Below, in pieces: positions 35,111 through 48,337 of a DNA stretch of 64,000 nucleotides; positions within the stretch are counted from its first letter, which is position 1; every line of letters starts with the position of its first letter. This DNA comes from Siphonodentalium dalli (taxonomy: Eukaryota > Mollusca > Scaphopoda > Gadilida > Siphonodentaliidae): NCBI GenBank assembly GCA_032622095.1, contig CP136064.1, positions 175,662,247-175,726,246 of the forward strand, in the 5' to 3' direction. The position numbers were made by a program, and so were the translations under genes. A model generated the notes under the pieces. The model saw nothing but the letters and a program-made list of their open reading frames with translations, had not been told where the DNA came from and ran no database searches.

Positions 35111-37494
35111 ATATCTGATAACCCCATCTGTAAAGGCTGTGTATTATTTACTATGTCATTTTTTTATGATAGGCTGATAGCCGATTGTTTTACTAAATTA
35201 AAGAGGTATTTGCTGGTACACACAGTATCACCAAATAGAGCATAATTAGTAACTGCTTCCAAGTTAAAAATAGTTTGCAACATGCATCAACTAACTGAGA
35301 CTATGAACTAGTATCTTATTTTGAACAGGGGATTGGGGAAACATGGGTTAAGAAGAGTTGATGCCATGCGACAATGGGATTCATTTATGAAAATATAAAC
35401 AATTGGGATGAGTTCTATACACGGACTATAGAGGGTCTCTGAAATTTCCAGCTGCATCTCCTTGAACCTGACCAAATTCCCCAATTTCACGAAATTCCAT
35501 TACCTCCAACCCCCCTTGAGTTGGAATTTTCCAACTGATTAGCATTTCAGTAAACAATTTTGACTGAAATTAAGAAAATATGTGACTGTTGTCCTAAAGG
35601 CAACACTTTCCTTATAAATACTGGTTGGAAAATCAAACTATGAGTAAGATTTCAATCTATTCAGGTGTGAAATATCCAACTGATATTGTGTCATGCAGGC
35701 ATGACATTTCCAACTGTTGAAAACTTTGACGGTTAGACCCGTCGCCACGTCGTCCATGTTTCTGGATGACCTTGACCTTTATAAAATGATCGATCCATAA
35801 ATGAGTTCTGACTGCTACCATGTTTGGGTCATTGTTAGTAGTGTGCACTTACATCAACAAGTGGGAGTCCAGCCAGGTTGATGCAAGTACCGGAATAGCG
35901 CCTAATTTGACGTCAACATGGGAATAAATAGTTTGCAGACTATAACCCCAGGCGATAATTTTCGTAAAATTCTTGCCTCGCATTCTGCCGGGCCACAGTG
36001 TGATCACCAGGTAATGGTCAAAGATACCCTCTGACACATGATGGTGCATCATCCAAACAAATGACCCTCTGTGAACTCAATGTATATAATAATTCTCAGT
36101 ATTTCACCCAAAGGCAGTCAATAGGTGTATACTATAACACTATTCCACATATATTCATCTGCAGGACTTTGTTTTTTAATAGTATATATTGCAAATGTAC
36201 ATAGACATGGCACCCGGTCAACATGCAATCCTTTATAAGGACCCAGAAACAGAAAATAATAAAAACATGACATAGCGTGACCAACAAAAGAGTGCTACAC
36301 CGACACTCATGGGATAAAAAGGCCTGCCTGTCTAGGCCATCATATAAGGGGGATGTTCAAGGTGGTCTTATGAGGCTTCGGCCAATAGCCTAGCTTGCTG
36401 TTCAAAAGACACAGGTGCTAGCTATGCTCCTTGGGAAAAGAGCTCTCACAAGGTATGAAATTGATGAATATTAATGTCGTTTCTGTAGCCTGTTATATAT
36501 GTTAGAGGGAATTTTTTGAGGAATAAATAGCACAATTATTCCTCAAAACAAAACATCAAAGTTGAGTTATACTTAACCACAATTAAGAAAATTCTCATAG
36601 CACAGTAGACTTGGCTAAACAATATTGTATGTAATTGATCTTCACATAGAGCCGGAATTTAATATATATAGTGTGTTTGTTTTTTCTTCCACAAACACAC
36701 AATGAGCCATGGCCAAAGGAAGCTCCAACCCCCTTTGTGAGATGCCAATGAGCCACAGTGCCTTGGGTCCATGGCATGTTTGTTGTAATGTTACACCCTG
36801 CCTCAATTCTCCTACATTATATCTGATATTTCAACAAGTTATGAGCTTAAAATCCCAGGGCGTGTTGGCAAGAGATCTGCCTATATGCACATGTCTTCTT
36901 AAGATAATGCAAAACTGTGATAATTTAGTTGGAATTACTAAGGGTTTTATTAAGTTCACTGAATTTTTTTGTTTAAAAGTACCTGACTAGTGAACATGAT
37001 ATCTACATATCCAGTGCTATCCACACATGTTTATTATTAAGCAGTCAACCTCTGTGTATGAGTTACCACATTTTGGTTAATATAACATTTAAAATATAGA
37101 GCCTGCCACCACTATCATAGTGTAAGCAGTTATATTTATGTTGTTGCAAATTGCCATGTGAGATATCAAATTAATATATAGCTATTTAATAATGGAAAAT
37201 ATTAAAAGACATGGAATGGGTAAAAGTGGTTAGATCACCTATATCTGCCCTGTTTGATCCAATGTAAGTCCAAGCATCCAAGGACCTAGAGCTCCATTGG
37301 TCTTGTTAATGTTATATAAATTCAACTGGCTAAGTTGTGGTTAAAAAGATAGCTAAATAAATTTATTGCACTACAATGAACTCTGTGTGTGGCCAGTTCT
37401 CTTAGGACTAACATATGAGGGCAATAAATAACTCTCAATTCGATAAACCACACATCTCTTGTCTCTCTCACAGAGAAGCAGGTATTAATTGTAA
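35111..37494. other. Intron 3 stretch, no gene recognised
   Basis: Short AT-rich ORFs only. TTCCAACTG/CAGTTGGAA motifs recur at 33723-33780 and 35519-35720 without forming a clear element. No RNA gene seen. Confidence 0.35.
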
Positions 37495-37690
37495 GTTACT
37501 TTAATTGAATGTCAAAGGGCCATAACTCTGTAAAAGAAAATCGGATCAAACCCATATTCGAAGTCGTTCTGTAGTTTGGGCTGAGAAACTCTTATGGGAA
37601 ATTTGGTTCCAATCGGATAGAAAATGTTTGAGTTATCACATTGTGTGTAAAGTGTCTATGGGCGGACAGACAGACAGATGGTGGGACGAA
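37495..37690 (+). repeat. Family F fragment
   Basis: One unit contains GGGCCATAACTCTGTAAAAG, GGATCAAACCCATATTCGAA and GGGCGGACAGACAGACAGAT. Confidence 0.5.
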
Positions 37691-38530
37691 CAACGAGTGG
37701 TCAATCCAGACGTCGACATTATGTGTTTCATACTATCATATGGGTATACATAAAAATGCACCAAAAACTCTCCAACCCTTGTTGGCATCACATCGAATCA
37801 TCCATGCTCACAATGATTCCTCCGATCGATTCACCATGTGAAGATACACTTTTCAAATGTGAAAATAATATATACATGTATCACTCTGCTTCTCATTGAG
37901 TCATTATGCAGAAATATGCTATGTGTTGAGATAAATCAACCCTGAACTCAATCCATGATATGGGGAGATAAGTCTTGACATTTTCACTCAAAATGGAAAC
38001 CTATCTGAAAACGCTGAAACATTGATGCCACATATCTCCAGAAAAGCGAATCAGTAAAATATTGCGTTTATGGGATATGTTTCCTGACCAAACCGACTAC
38101 CAACTAAATTCGTTTTTAACCAATTGATGAAAGCTGTTCCATGTCACCTTTAAGATAGAGAATGTAAACTTACATATGACACTACTGGAATCATGTGTAC
38201 CCTTTTAACCAGATAAAGAGCTGTGTAATAATAATAATAACATGTGTATAGTGCTTATCTGTAATAAGTATATACCCTTCTCCTCATTCTGAAAACCTGT
38301 GAACCCATTCCCATGTTTATTTGTAAGAGTGACCCTTTCGGCGCTAATGAGTCAATGGAACAATAATGGTAGTAGTCAGGTACACGTATCAGTGACCATG
38401 AGAACTTTGTGATATTTGTATGACCTGGATTCCGCGTGGGACTTTTCAATTTTAGGTAGCCTTCAGGTGAACTGAACGGTTGAACACCTCAAATCAGCAC
38501 GCCACTAACTGCAAGTTGTTAAGTGTTAAT
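37691..38530. other. Intron 3 stretch with short ATA-type microsatellite
   Basis: AATAATAATAATAA lies near 38227-38241. Otherwise nothing recognised before exon 3. Confidence 0.35.
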
Positions 38531-38537
38531 GACTCAC

Positions 38538-38599
38538 ATTGTTTCTGTTTCTTTCTGTGGCCCCGAGGAAGCCATTCGGCCACAAAGGTCAGTAGAGAG
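38538..38599 (-). CDS. ZNFX1: ZNFX1 exon 3, 62-nt linker exon
   Basis: The exon has 62 nt between a strong acceptor (pyrimidine-rich run ending TTGTGCAG) and a strong donor AAT|gtgagt. It reads LSTDLCGRMASSGPQKETET in phase 0 and leaves two bases. This links exon 2 (ending in phase 0) to exon 4 (starting in phase 2), and no other exon seen in this interval does so. It contains an internal ATG (RMASSG) that could serve as an alternative start. Confidence 0.63.
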
Positions 38600-38917
38600 C
38601 TGCACAATATAAACAAATATCAAAAGTCTTCTACATGTGTGAAAACATTTTCTCTCTAGGCCTACTACATGTAGTATTCAAGGTTCCAGACCTAGTTACA
38701 ACAACATACAACATCTAAACTAAACACAAGTTTTTGCTTTGATTCACTGAAAAATTGGTGAAAATCAAATGTGAAATATAAATATATATATCAAAGACCG
38801 TTATTTCGAGTAGCATGCTAAATGTGTTGCATAGATGGAAAATACCTGCTAATTTCCAAATCCAACAACTATGACAGAAATCAATGGATAAGTCTCATCT
38901 ATCAAATGCTACCAGGG

Positions 38918-39315
38918 CCATAATTAAAAAGATATTTGTTTGTCCCCGCCCTGACCGACTCGATTTTAACGGCCGACTTGAAATTCTTTTATTCAGATCG
39001 CTAATTTAGTAGTAGTAGTGGTATGTTGTCTGAGAAGCTCATTTTCGGTCAGAAACTCCAGCAAATGTGACTGAACAGCATAATTATTTATTGTTCTTGT
39101 TGTGTTTTTCCAACTATTAATTTTTAATTTGTTATCAAATTAATCCCTGACTATTTATTAATATTGATATCCTCCGCCTGCACCATGGGGGAGGGGAGGG
39201 ACCCTTAGTATGCCATTCCACCTTGCAAAAAAAAAAAAAAATCCCTACCTACCTACCCACCTGAAAAGTTTTGGGTAGGGGTGTGGACAAACAAACAATT
39301 TATTAATTTTGGCCC
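38918..39315. mobile_element. MITE-like element with poly-A and CCTACC core
   Basis: The inverted ends are GGGCCATAATTAAAAAGATA...TTTGTTTGTCC and GGACAAACAAACAATTTATTAATTTTGGCCC. The interior has a run of about 16 A followed by TCCCTACCTACCTACCC. The same poly-A/CCTACC arrangement occurs in the inner element near 15665-15715. Confidence 0.5.
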
Positions 39316-39386
39316 AACAGCAAAATGTTTCTCAATGAAATTTAGTCATATGACAGGCAAGTGCTGGAAATATTGTTACCAGGTAC

Positions 39387-39532
39387 CTCAGACTCAGTTG
39401 TTATAACTGGGCGATCCAATATAACATCAGGTAGAAATGGCAGCTTATTTGGTTTTTTCACTGATGCATTACTAAATCGAAGTGACACCAGAAAATCTCT
39501 GTTATAGACTCTCTTCCTAATTTTTCCCTCAC
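39387..39532 (-). CDS. ZNFX1: ZNFX1 exon 2: eIF4G-like eIF4E-binding segment
   Basis: The exon has 146 nt between acceptor TTGTTTCAG and donor GAG|gtacct, with two bases plus 48 codons. It contains RKRVYNRDFLVSLRF followed by KKPNKLPFLPDVILD. YNRDFLV fits the Y-x4-L-hydrophobic eIF4E-binding motif. The whole segment resembles the eIF4E-binding region of eIF4G, which has KxYDRxFLL, then KPxGLPxIxDVxLD. In the model it lies at residues 8-55 of ZNFX1. Its strand, order and phase (1 in, 0 out) fit the ZNFX1 chain. Alternatives are a stray exon of an eIF4G-like gene or a pseudogene fragment, but no other eIF4G exon was found in the window. Confidence 0.72.
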
Positions 39533-39590
39533 CTGAAACAAGCCAAGGGCAATTTATTGAGTATAAATATAAGAAATATTAAAGTGATTA

Positions 39591-40380
39591 TTAACCCTTT
39601 AAAGGCACGGGTGGCGTTCGTTACAGAAATATTCATATTTGTTCAAATCGCCATCAACTGAAGGAATACTATTAATATATATATATAGTTTTGTTCATAT
39701 GCCAAACATAATCAGCACGTAAATAGTATATTGTCATCAAGACTACGATGGTGTACGTAAACAAGAACCATCTCGTGTTACAGAAGTTTTGCTTCTGTTT
39801 ACATAACACAGCGCAATTCTATTGGTTAATCACACACAAATGATATAAACGTTCTTTATTATTTCCACATCAGGAAAACAGTAACAAATAACGGTCTTTA
39901 TGTTTACCATATCCGGATCTAAACAAAAGCCAGGTTCTGTAACGTTTTTTGCTTTTGTTTACCTAACAAAGGAAAAACATTTGACAATAACATACTGTTT
40001 ATGCCATATTTCTGATTGGTATAAGAACAAAGCCTGTCTATATTTTACTATTCTTTCTGTTTATGGCGGGTTTTGACGGAGCTGAATATTTTAACAGCAT
40101 ACCCACTGCCAACGCCGCTCGTATCTTTAATGATGGGAGCTGCGCTGGTGCAGCATAATGATCATGTGCCAATGCATTCTCTTATCTATGCGAGTCTCCC
40201 ATAGGAGCCTCACATATATAAGAGAATGCACTGGCTTACAAGGTCAATGTAAATATTGTTAGGCCAATGTATTCTCATATATATGCAAGGATCCACATGG
40301 GAGACTCACATTTATAAGAGAATGCATTGGCATAGGTTATTCCCAAAATTTCAGGAAGCTCCAGTTCTACTCAATATTAA
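39591..40380. mobile_element. Family C MITE copy 3, interrupted by family B element
   Basis: The left end TTAACCC is cut after eight bases by the TTAA element at 39603-40126 and resumes as TGATGGGAGCTGCGCTGGTG. The interior (GCCAATGCATTCTCTTATCT and so on) matches 27789-28025. The right terminus is degraded. Confidence 0.65.
39599..40130. mobile_element. TTAA-flanked MITE, family B copy 2
   Basis: TTAAAGGCACGGGTGGCGTT...GCCGCTCGTATCTTTAA: inverted ends with TTAA at both sides (39599-39602, 40127-40130). It is inverted relative to copy 1 (1443-1970). The interrupted family C sequence proves TTAA is the duplicated target. Confidence 0.72.
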
Positions 40381-40740
40381 AGATGGTGTATCTCTTCCCC
40401 GAACTTTCTGCATATAAATAGGGCTGTAAAATAATAACTTTTAGTCAGATAGTCAACAGGAACTTCTGGCACTAGGAAATCATATTTTACTCAAATAATT
40501 TTCTGTGAATTGGGACAGAAAATGTGGTTATTTTAAAACATTACAACATATTTGATTGGAAGTCTATATCTTAAAACAATTTTAAGTGAAATATGTGCAA
40601 GAACAGATGTTACTCTTGTGTGTCTTGGTAATAATAATTTAAATGTGAAAAGTATCTTGGTAATAAATTACTATATAAATTATGTGGAATTGCACCTCTT
40701 CGACTTTGACATTTTATATTGAATATCATGTAAAAGAGTG

Positions 40741-40880
40741 GTCACCACGAAGATCCATGTAAAATTTGGGAATGATCAGATGAGGGACATGGCCTGTAGT
40801 GCCAAAGGATTTTTTCATGCAAAGAGTCAAATAAACAAGAGCATCGCTAGGGCGTGGCAAAATACGCCCGTGGTAATTTC
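40741..40880 (+). repeat. HINE-related fragment
   Basis: GATCCATGTAAAATTTGGGA, GACATGGCCTGTAG and TTTTTTCATGCAAAGAGTCA show one decayed unit directly before copy H2. Confidence 0.45.
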
Positions 40881-42203
40881 AATGAAAGTGTCAATGACAC
40901 TGTAGCTCAACTTGGAAAGGGAATAATTTAATATATTACAGTCAATGGAGCGATTAGGAATGTGGAAAGTTGAATGTCTAATACTAGTTTATAGACATGA
41001 AGAGAAAAGTAAAATCCAAGATGGCTGCTGGCGGCCATGTTTTCGGCCGAATGACCCCAAAATGAGTCGTTCCCATCTACATGTCATCGTTAACATCAAT
41101 GACAAATTTTATGACGATCAGACTAAAGGTACGACCTGTAGCCCATGCTAAAGAATTTAGTCATACAAAGAGTAAAATCCAAGATGGCTGCTGGCGGCCA
41201 TGTTTTTTGGCCGATTGACCCCAAAATGACTCGTTCCAATCTACATGTCATCGTTAACATCCATGACAAATTTTATGATGATCAGACTAAAGGTACGACC
41301 TGTAGCCCGTACTAAATAATTTAGTCATACAAAGAGTAAAATCCAAGATGGCTGCTGGCGGCCACATTTTTTCGCCAAATGACCCCAAAATTACTCGTTC
41401 CCATCTACATATCAACATTAACATCCAGGACAAATTTCATGATGATCAGACGAATAGTACGACCTGTGGCCCGTGCTAATGGATTAAATTTTGAAATCCA
41501 AGATGGCCGCTGGCGGCCATGTTTTTTGTCCGAATGACCCCAAAATGACTCGTTCCCATTTACATTCCAATTTCAACAGCCATGAAAATTTTATGATGAT
41601 CAGACTAAAGGTACGACCTGTAGCCCGTGCTAAAGGATTTAGTCATACAAAGAGTAAAATCCAAGATGGCTGCTGGCGGCCATCTTTTTTGGCCGAATGA
41701 CCCCAAAATGACTCGTTCCCATCTACATGTCATTATTAACATTCATGAAAAATTTTATGATGATCAGACTAAAGATACAACCTGTAGCCCGTGCTAAAGG
41801 ATTTAGTCATACAAAGAGTAAAATCCAAGATGACTGCTGGCGGCCATGTTTTTTGGCCGAATGACCTCAAAATTACCTGTTCCCATCTACATGTCAATAT
41901 TAACATCCATGACAAATTTCATGACGATCAGATGAACAGTACGGCCTGTAGCCCGTGCTAATGGATTGAATTTTGAAATCTAAGATGGCCACTGGCGGCC
42001 ATGTTTTTTTTCCGTATGACCCCAAAATGAATCATTCCAGTATAAATGTTGATGTCAACAGCTATGACAAATTTCATAATGATCCGATCAAAGGTACGAC
42101 CTGTAGCCTCTATTGTTGACGCCGCCCGTACACACGCACACACGGACGACGGACGACAAAGCCATGGCAATAGCTCAAACTTTACAAAGTAAAGTTGAGC
42201 TAA
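40881..42203 (+). mobile_element. Pearl/HINE-like element, copy H2, about 7 units
   Basis: It has both termini as in H1 (AATGAAAGTGTCAATGACAC at left; hairpin ending AAAGTTGAGCTAA at right) and only about seven tandem units. The left unique part is almost identical to H1, H3 and H6. Confidence 0.72.
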
Positions 42204-42402
42204 CAAGGGGCCATAATCAGGTGAAAATTGGTGGGCAGAACCCAAATTCGAACGTGACCTGTATTTTGGGCTAGTAAACTATCATTCCAAATTTCAGACC
42301 ATTCAGTACAGACTTACTTAATTTATCATCTGCAAATGAAAATGAAAGTGTCCATGACACTGTAGCTCAACGTTGCAAAGAAGTTAAATTTTTGTGATGA
42401 GC
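42204..42402 (+). repeat. Family F fragment and solo HINE left end
   Basis: GGGCCATAATCAGGTGAAAA and ACCTGTATTTTGGGCTAG belong to family F. A solo HINE terminus (AATGAAAGTGTCCATGACAC, then TGTAGCTCAACG) follows at about 42348-42384. Confidence 0.5.
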
Positions 42403-44639
42403 AATGAAAGTGTCAATGACACTGTAGCTCAACTTGGAAAGGGAATAATTTAATGTATTACAGTCAATGGAGCGATTAGGAATGTGGAAAGTTGAATGTC
42501 AAATACTAGTTTATAGACATGAAGAGAAAAGTAAAATCCAAGATGGCTGCTGGCGGCCATGTTTTCGGCCGAATGACCCCAAAATGATTGTATCCCATCT
42601 ACATGTCATCGTTAACATCCATGACAAATTTTATGACGATCAGACTAAAGGTACGACCTGTAGCCTATGCTAAAGAATTTAGTCATACAAAGAGTAAAAT
42701 TCAAGATGGCTGCTGGCGGCCATGTTTTTTAGCCGAATGACACCAAAATGACTCGTTCCAATCTACATGTCATTATTAACATCTATGACAAATTTTATGA
42801 CGATCAGACTAAAGGTACGACCTGTAGCCCATGCTAAAGAATTTAGTCATACAAAGAGTAAAATCCAATATTAACAACCATGACAAATTTCATGATGATC
42901 AGACGAACAGTACGACCTGTGGCCCATGCTAATGGATTAAATTTTGAAATCCAAGATGGCCACTGGCGGCCATGTTTTTTGTCCGAATGACCCCAAAATG
43001 ACTCGTTCCCATTTACATTCCAATTTCAACAGCCATGACAAATTTTATGATGATCAGACTAAATGTACGACCTGTAGCCCGTGCTAAAGGATTTAGTCAT
43101 ACAAAGAGTAAAATCAAAGATGGCTGCTGGCGGCCATGTTTTTCTGCCGAATGACCCAAAAATTACTCGTTCCCATTTACATTCCAATTTCAACAGCCAT
43201 GACAAATTTTATGATGATCAGACTAAAGGTACGACCTGTAGCCCGTGCTAAAGGATTTAGTCATACAAAGAGTAAAATCAAAGATGGCTGCTGGCGGCCA
43301 TGTTTTTCTGCCGAATGACCCCAAAATGACTCGTTCCCATCTACATGTCATTATTAACATTCACGACAAATTTTATGATGATCAGACTAAAGGTACAACC
43401 TGTAGCCCGTGCTAAAGGATTTAGTCATACAAAGAGTAAAATCCAAGATGGCTGCTGGCGACCATGTTTTTTGGCCGAATGACCCCAAAATTACTCGTTC
43501 CCATCTACATGTCATTGTTAACATCCATGACAAATTTTATGATGATCAGACGAACAGTACGACCTGTGGCCCGTGCTAATGGATTAAATTTTGAAATCCA
43601 AGATGGCCACTGGCGGCCATGTTTATTGGCCGATTGACCCCAAAATGACTCGTTCCCATCTACATGTCATTATTAACATTCTCGTCAAATTTTATGATGA
43701 TCAGACTAAAAGTAGGACCTGTAGCCCGTGCTAAAGGATTTAGTCATACAAAGAGTAAAATCCAAGATGGCTGCTGGCGGCCATGTTTTTTGGCCGAATG
43801 ACCCCAAAATTACTCGTTCCCATCTACATGTCAATATTAACATCCATGACAAATTTGATGATGATCAGACTAAAAGTACGACCTGTAGCCCGTGCTAAAG
43901 AATTTAGTCATACAAAGAGTAAAATCCAAGAAGGATGCTGGCCGCCATGTTTTTTGGCCGAATGACCCCAAAATTACTCGTTCCCATCTACATGTCAACA
44001 TTAACATCCAGGACAAATTTCATGATGATCAGACGAACAGTACGACCTGTGGCCCGTGCTAATGGATTGAATTTTGAAATCCAAGATGGCCGCTGGCGGC
44101 CATGTTTTTTGTCCGAATGACCCCAAAATGACTCGTTCCCATCTACATTCCAATTTCAACAGCCATGACAAATTTTATGATGATCGGACTAAAGGTACGA
44201 CCTGTAGCCCGTGCTAAAGGATTTAGTCATACAAAGAGTGAAATCAAAGATGCCTGCTGGCGGCCATGTTTTTTGGCCGAATGACCCCAAAATGACTCGT
44301 TCCCATCTACATGTCATTATTAACATTCTTGACAAATTTTATGATGATCAGACTAAAAGTACGCCCTGTAGCCCGTGCTAATGGATTGAATTTTGAAATG
44401 CAAGATGGCCACTGGCGGCCATGTTTTTTTACCGAATGACCCCAAAATTAATCATTCTGGTCTAAATGTTGATGTCAACAGCTATGACAAATTTCATAAT
44501 GATCCGACCAAAGGTACGACCTGTAGACTGCATTGTTGACGCCTTACGTACACACGTACACACGCACACACGTACACACGGACGACGGACGACAAAGCCA
44601 TGGCAATAGCTCAAACTTTACAAAGTAAAGTTGAGCTAA
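42403..44639 (+). mobile_element. Pearl/HINE-like element, copy H3, about 12 units
   Basis: It has intact left and right termini as in H1. One internal deletion (about 42868) joins two units out of register. Confidence 0.72.
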
Positions 44640-46938
44640 TAAATGGAATGATGAATTGAATTTTGAAATCCAAGATGGCAGCTGGCGGCCATGTTTTCTT
44701 GCCGAATGACCGCAAATTGACTAGTTCCCATCTCATTTCAATGTTAACATCCATGACAAATTTCATGATCATCCGACAAAGGTATGACGTGTAGCCCGTG
44801 CCAAAAGATTTAGTCATGCAAAGAGTAAAATCAAAGATGGCTGCCAGTGGCCATGTTTTATGGCAGAATGACCCAAAATGACTCATTCCCATCTACATGT
44901 CAATATTAACATGCACAACAAATTTCATGAAGATGTGACGAATGCTCTGGCCTGTAGCCCTTGCTGATGGATTGAATTTTGAAATCTTTGATGGCTGCTG
45001 GTGGCCATGTTTTTCTGCCGAATGACCCCAAAATGACTCGTTCCCAGCTACATGTCAATGTCAACAGCCATGACTAATTTTGTAATGATCTGACCAAAGG
45101 TACGACTAGTCGCTCTTGACAAATGATTTAGTCATGCAAAGAGTAAAATCCAAGATGGCTGCATGTGGCCATGTTTTATGGCCGAATGACCCCAAATGAC
45201 TAGTTCCCATCTACATGTCAATATTAACATCCATGACAAATTTCATGATGGTCCGACCAAAGCTACGACCTGTAGCCCGTGCCAAAGGATTTAGTCATGC
45301 AAAGAGTAAAATCAAAGATGGCTGCTGGTGGCCATGTTTTATGGCCGAATGACCCCAAAATGACTCATTCCCATCTACATGTCAATATTAACATCCATGA
45401 CAAATTTCATGATGATCAGAAGAACAGTACGACCTGTGGCCCGTGCTAATGGATTAAATTTTGAAATCAAAGATGGCTGCTGGTGGCCATGTTTTTTGTC
45501 CGAATGACCCCAAAATGACTCGTTCCCATCTGCATGTCAATGTTAACATCATGACAAATTTCATGATGATCGGAACAAAGGTACGACCTGTAGCCCATGA
45601 CAAAGTATTTAGTCATGCAAAGATTTAAATCCAAGATGGCTGCTGGCAGCCATGTTTTTTGGCCAAATGACCCCAAAATGACTCGTTCCCATCTACATGC
45701 CAATATTAACATTCATGACAAATTTCATATGATGATCAGACAAACTCTCCGGCTTGTAGCCCTTGATAATGAATTTCATGAAGATGTGACGAATGCTCTG
45801 GCCTGTAGCCCTTGCTGATGGATTGAATTTTAAAATCCAAGATGGATGCTGGCAGTCATGATTTTTGGCAAAATGGCCCCAAAATGACTCGTTCCCATCT
45901 ACATGTCAATGTCAACAGCCATGACAAATTTCATAATGATCAGTACAGCCTGTAGCCCATGCTAATGGATTGAATTTTGAAATCCAAAATGGCCGTGCCA
46001 AACGATTTAGTCATGCAAAGAGTAAAATCCAAGACGGCTGCCGGTGGCCAAGTTTTATGGCCAAATGACCCCAAAATGACTCATTCCCATCTACATGTCA
46101 TTGTCAACAGCCATGACAAATTTCATGATGATCCGAATGACCACAAAATGACTAGTTCCAATCAAAGATACAACCTCTAGCCCGTGCCAAAGGATTTAGT
46201 CATGCAAAGAGTAAAATCCAAAATGGCTGCCGGCAGCCATATTTTATTGTTGAATGACCCCAAAATGACTCGTTCCCATCTACATGTCAATATTAATATG
46301 CACAACAAATTTCATGATGATCAGACAAACACTCCGGCCTGTAGACCGTGCAAATGGATTGAATTTTGAAATCCAAGATGGCAGCTGGCGGCCATGACAA
46401 ATTTCATAATGATCCGACCAAAGGTACGATTTGTAGCCCATGCCAAATGATTTAGTCATGCAAGAGTAAATTCCAAGATGGCTGCCGGCTGCCAAGTTTT
46501 ATGGCCAAATGACCCCAAAATGACTCGTTCCCAGGTACATGTCAATGTTAACATCCATGACAAATTTCATGATGATCTGACCAAAGGTACAACATGTCAA
46601 TGTTAACATCCATGACAAATTTCATATTGATCCGACCAAAGGTACGATTTGTAGCCCATGCCAAAGTATTTAGTCATGCAAAGAGTAAAACCCAAGATGA
46701 TCAGACGAACTCTACGGTCTGTAGCCCTTGCTAATGGATTTAATTTTTAAATCCAAGATGGCTGCTGGTGGCCATGTTTTTTGGTGAAATGGCCCCAAAA
46801 TGACTCGTTCTCATATACATGTCAACAGCCATGAGAAATTTCATAACGGAAATTGCTGATGGACATCTCCACACACTCATGGACGATGGATACCAAGACA
46901 TGGCAATAGCTCAAACTTTACAAGTAAAGTTGAGCTAA
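44640..46938 (+). mobile_element. Older HINE array, copy H4, about 14 diverged units
   Basis: It abuts H3. Units are more diverged (TTTAGTCATGCAAAGAGTAA rather than CATAC) with truncations. There is no clear left end. The right end is GCTCAAACTTTACAAGTAAAG then TTGAGCTAA. Confidence 0.6.
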
Positions 46939-47190
46939 AAATGACTGCCGGCAGCCATATTTTTCATCGGAAATTGTTCAAATGCAATAGCTCCCATCTA
47001 GAGGTGATCCCATATGTGCCTGTAAATTTTCAAAACATTTCGCCAATAATTATGGGCTGCAGGGTGTGCCGATGGATTCAAAAGTGAAATACAAAATGGC
47101 AGCCTTGTTATTTAACGAAATTCAGAGAAAAAAATAGTAAGCTCCCATCTAGAGGTCACCCAAAGGATCCATATGAAGTTTGGTGACTAT
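46939..47190 (+). repeat. Diverged HINE-related fragment
   Basis: It carries TAGCTCCCATCTAGAGGTGA and AGCTCCCATCTAGAGGTCAC like the element at 17926-18382. Confidence 0.5.
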
Positions 47191-48314
47191 AAGGCTCATG
47201 TTGTTTTTGTTGAGTTGCCAACACGTTTTGTCATAAAGATTTGAGTAAAAATCAGTATTATTTTAAATGCAGGGGGAATAACTCTATATATTAAAGATAG
47301 AGTTCTTCCCCTTCCATTGAAAAAGTTTGAGTTCTGTTGCATTCTGGCATTTTTTTCTGGGTGTCACAGTGTCACAGGGGGGGGGTCTTTAAATGATTTC
47401 AGCAGTTTTCTATTTCTCTCTGGGCATCTTCTGAGACACAGATGTTTCAAATAGTGATGAATTATAGTATTTTAATCATATTTTATGGCATAGATTGTTA
47501 TTAAAACTGTATATCAAGTCACCATAAAAAAATAATCGGAGACTCGAAAATTAAGTGGGCCTTTAAATTTGAGTGATAGGTAGGCATTAAAATGTGTAAC
47601 ACTAGTATGGATTCAAACATTGAGCTTTTGTAAGAACTGTTGGTTGGTGGGGATATTTTTAGCAGGTTGAATATTGTTCACATACAGGGAACACATGCTT
47701 TAATGTTGTATGCTATTATCGGATAACCACTGCAAGTGAATGAACTCTAAATAGTCACTTATATCATCATACCACACCGGTATCACATAACAGCATTCCT
47801 GGCTCATTATAATATTGAACACAGTTGTTCTATGATCAGTGGCAAGGTGCTTTTTAATCTGATTTTGGGAGACTTTTTAATATTTATCTGTTATTTTGTA
47901 ATACTGTCAACATTGATATAACTAGTCACCTTTCTGATCAGCTGGATTCAGTTATTTCCCATATAATACATAGACAGGCTTCACATACAATGTGAGAAAA
48001 GTTTCAACATTAAGGATCTATATATAGTTTTAAAAATCCCTACCTTCTTAAATGTACCTGGATTTTTATGCCTAGTAATTCGAAACAAACAAGTATTTTG
48101 GGCCTATAATGTAATTGACAAATGACAAGTCCCAGATCACTGCATAAATTTGCAATTGAGCTATAACTTAACTGTATTGTAAGTGGGTCACACATTGACA
48201 TTTTTCCTTTTGATTTGAGATTTTATTCACATAATTTTTTTTTTATTTTATTCAATAAATAGTTAAACACATAAAAGTATGACTGATATTTGACATTTAA
48301 TTATCCTGTGATTA
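47191..48314. other. Intron 1 stretch, nothing recognised
   Basis: AT-rich unique sequence with a short G run near 47379. No gene or repeat ends seen. Confidence 0.35.
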
Positions 48315-48337
48315 TATGGGAGGCCAAATTCACATTT

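Noticed and set aside
34650..36990. Minus donors AGTCAG|gtact near 34686 and 36981 as extra ZNFX1 exons
   Set aside because: No paired acceptor gives an open exon in the required phase. Exon 3 already links exons 2 and 4.
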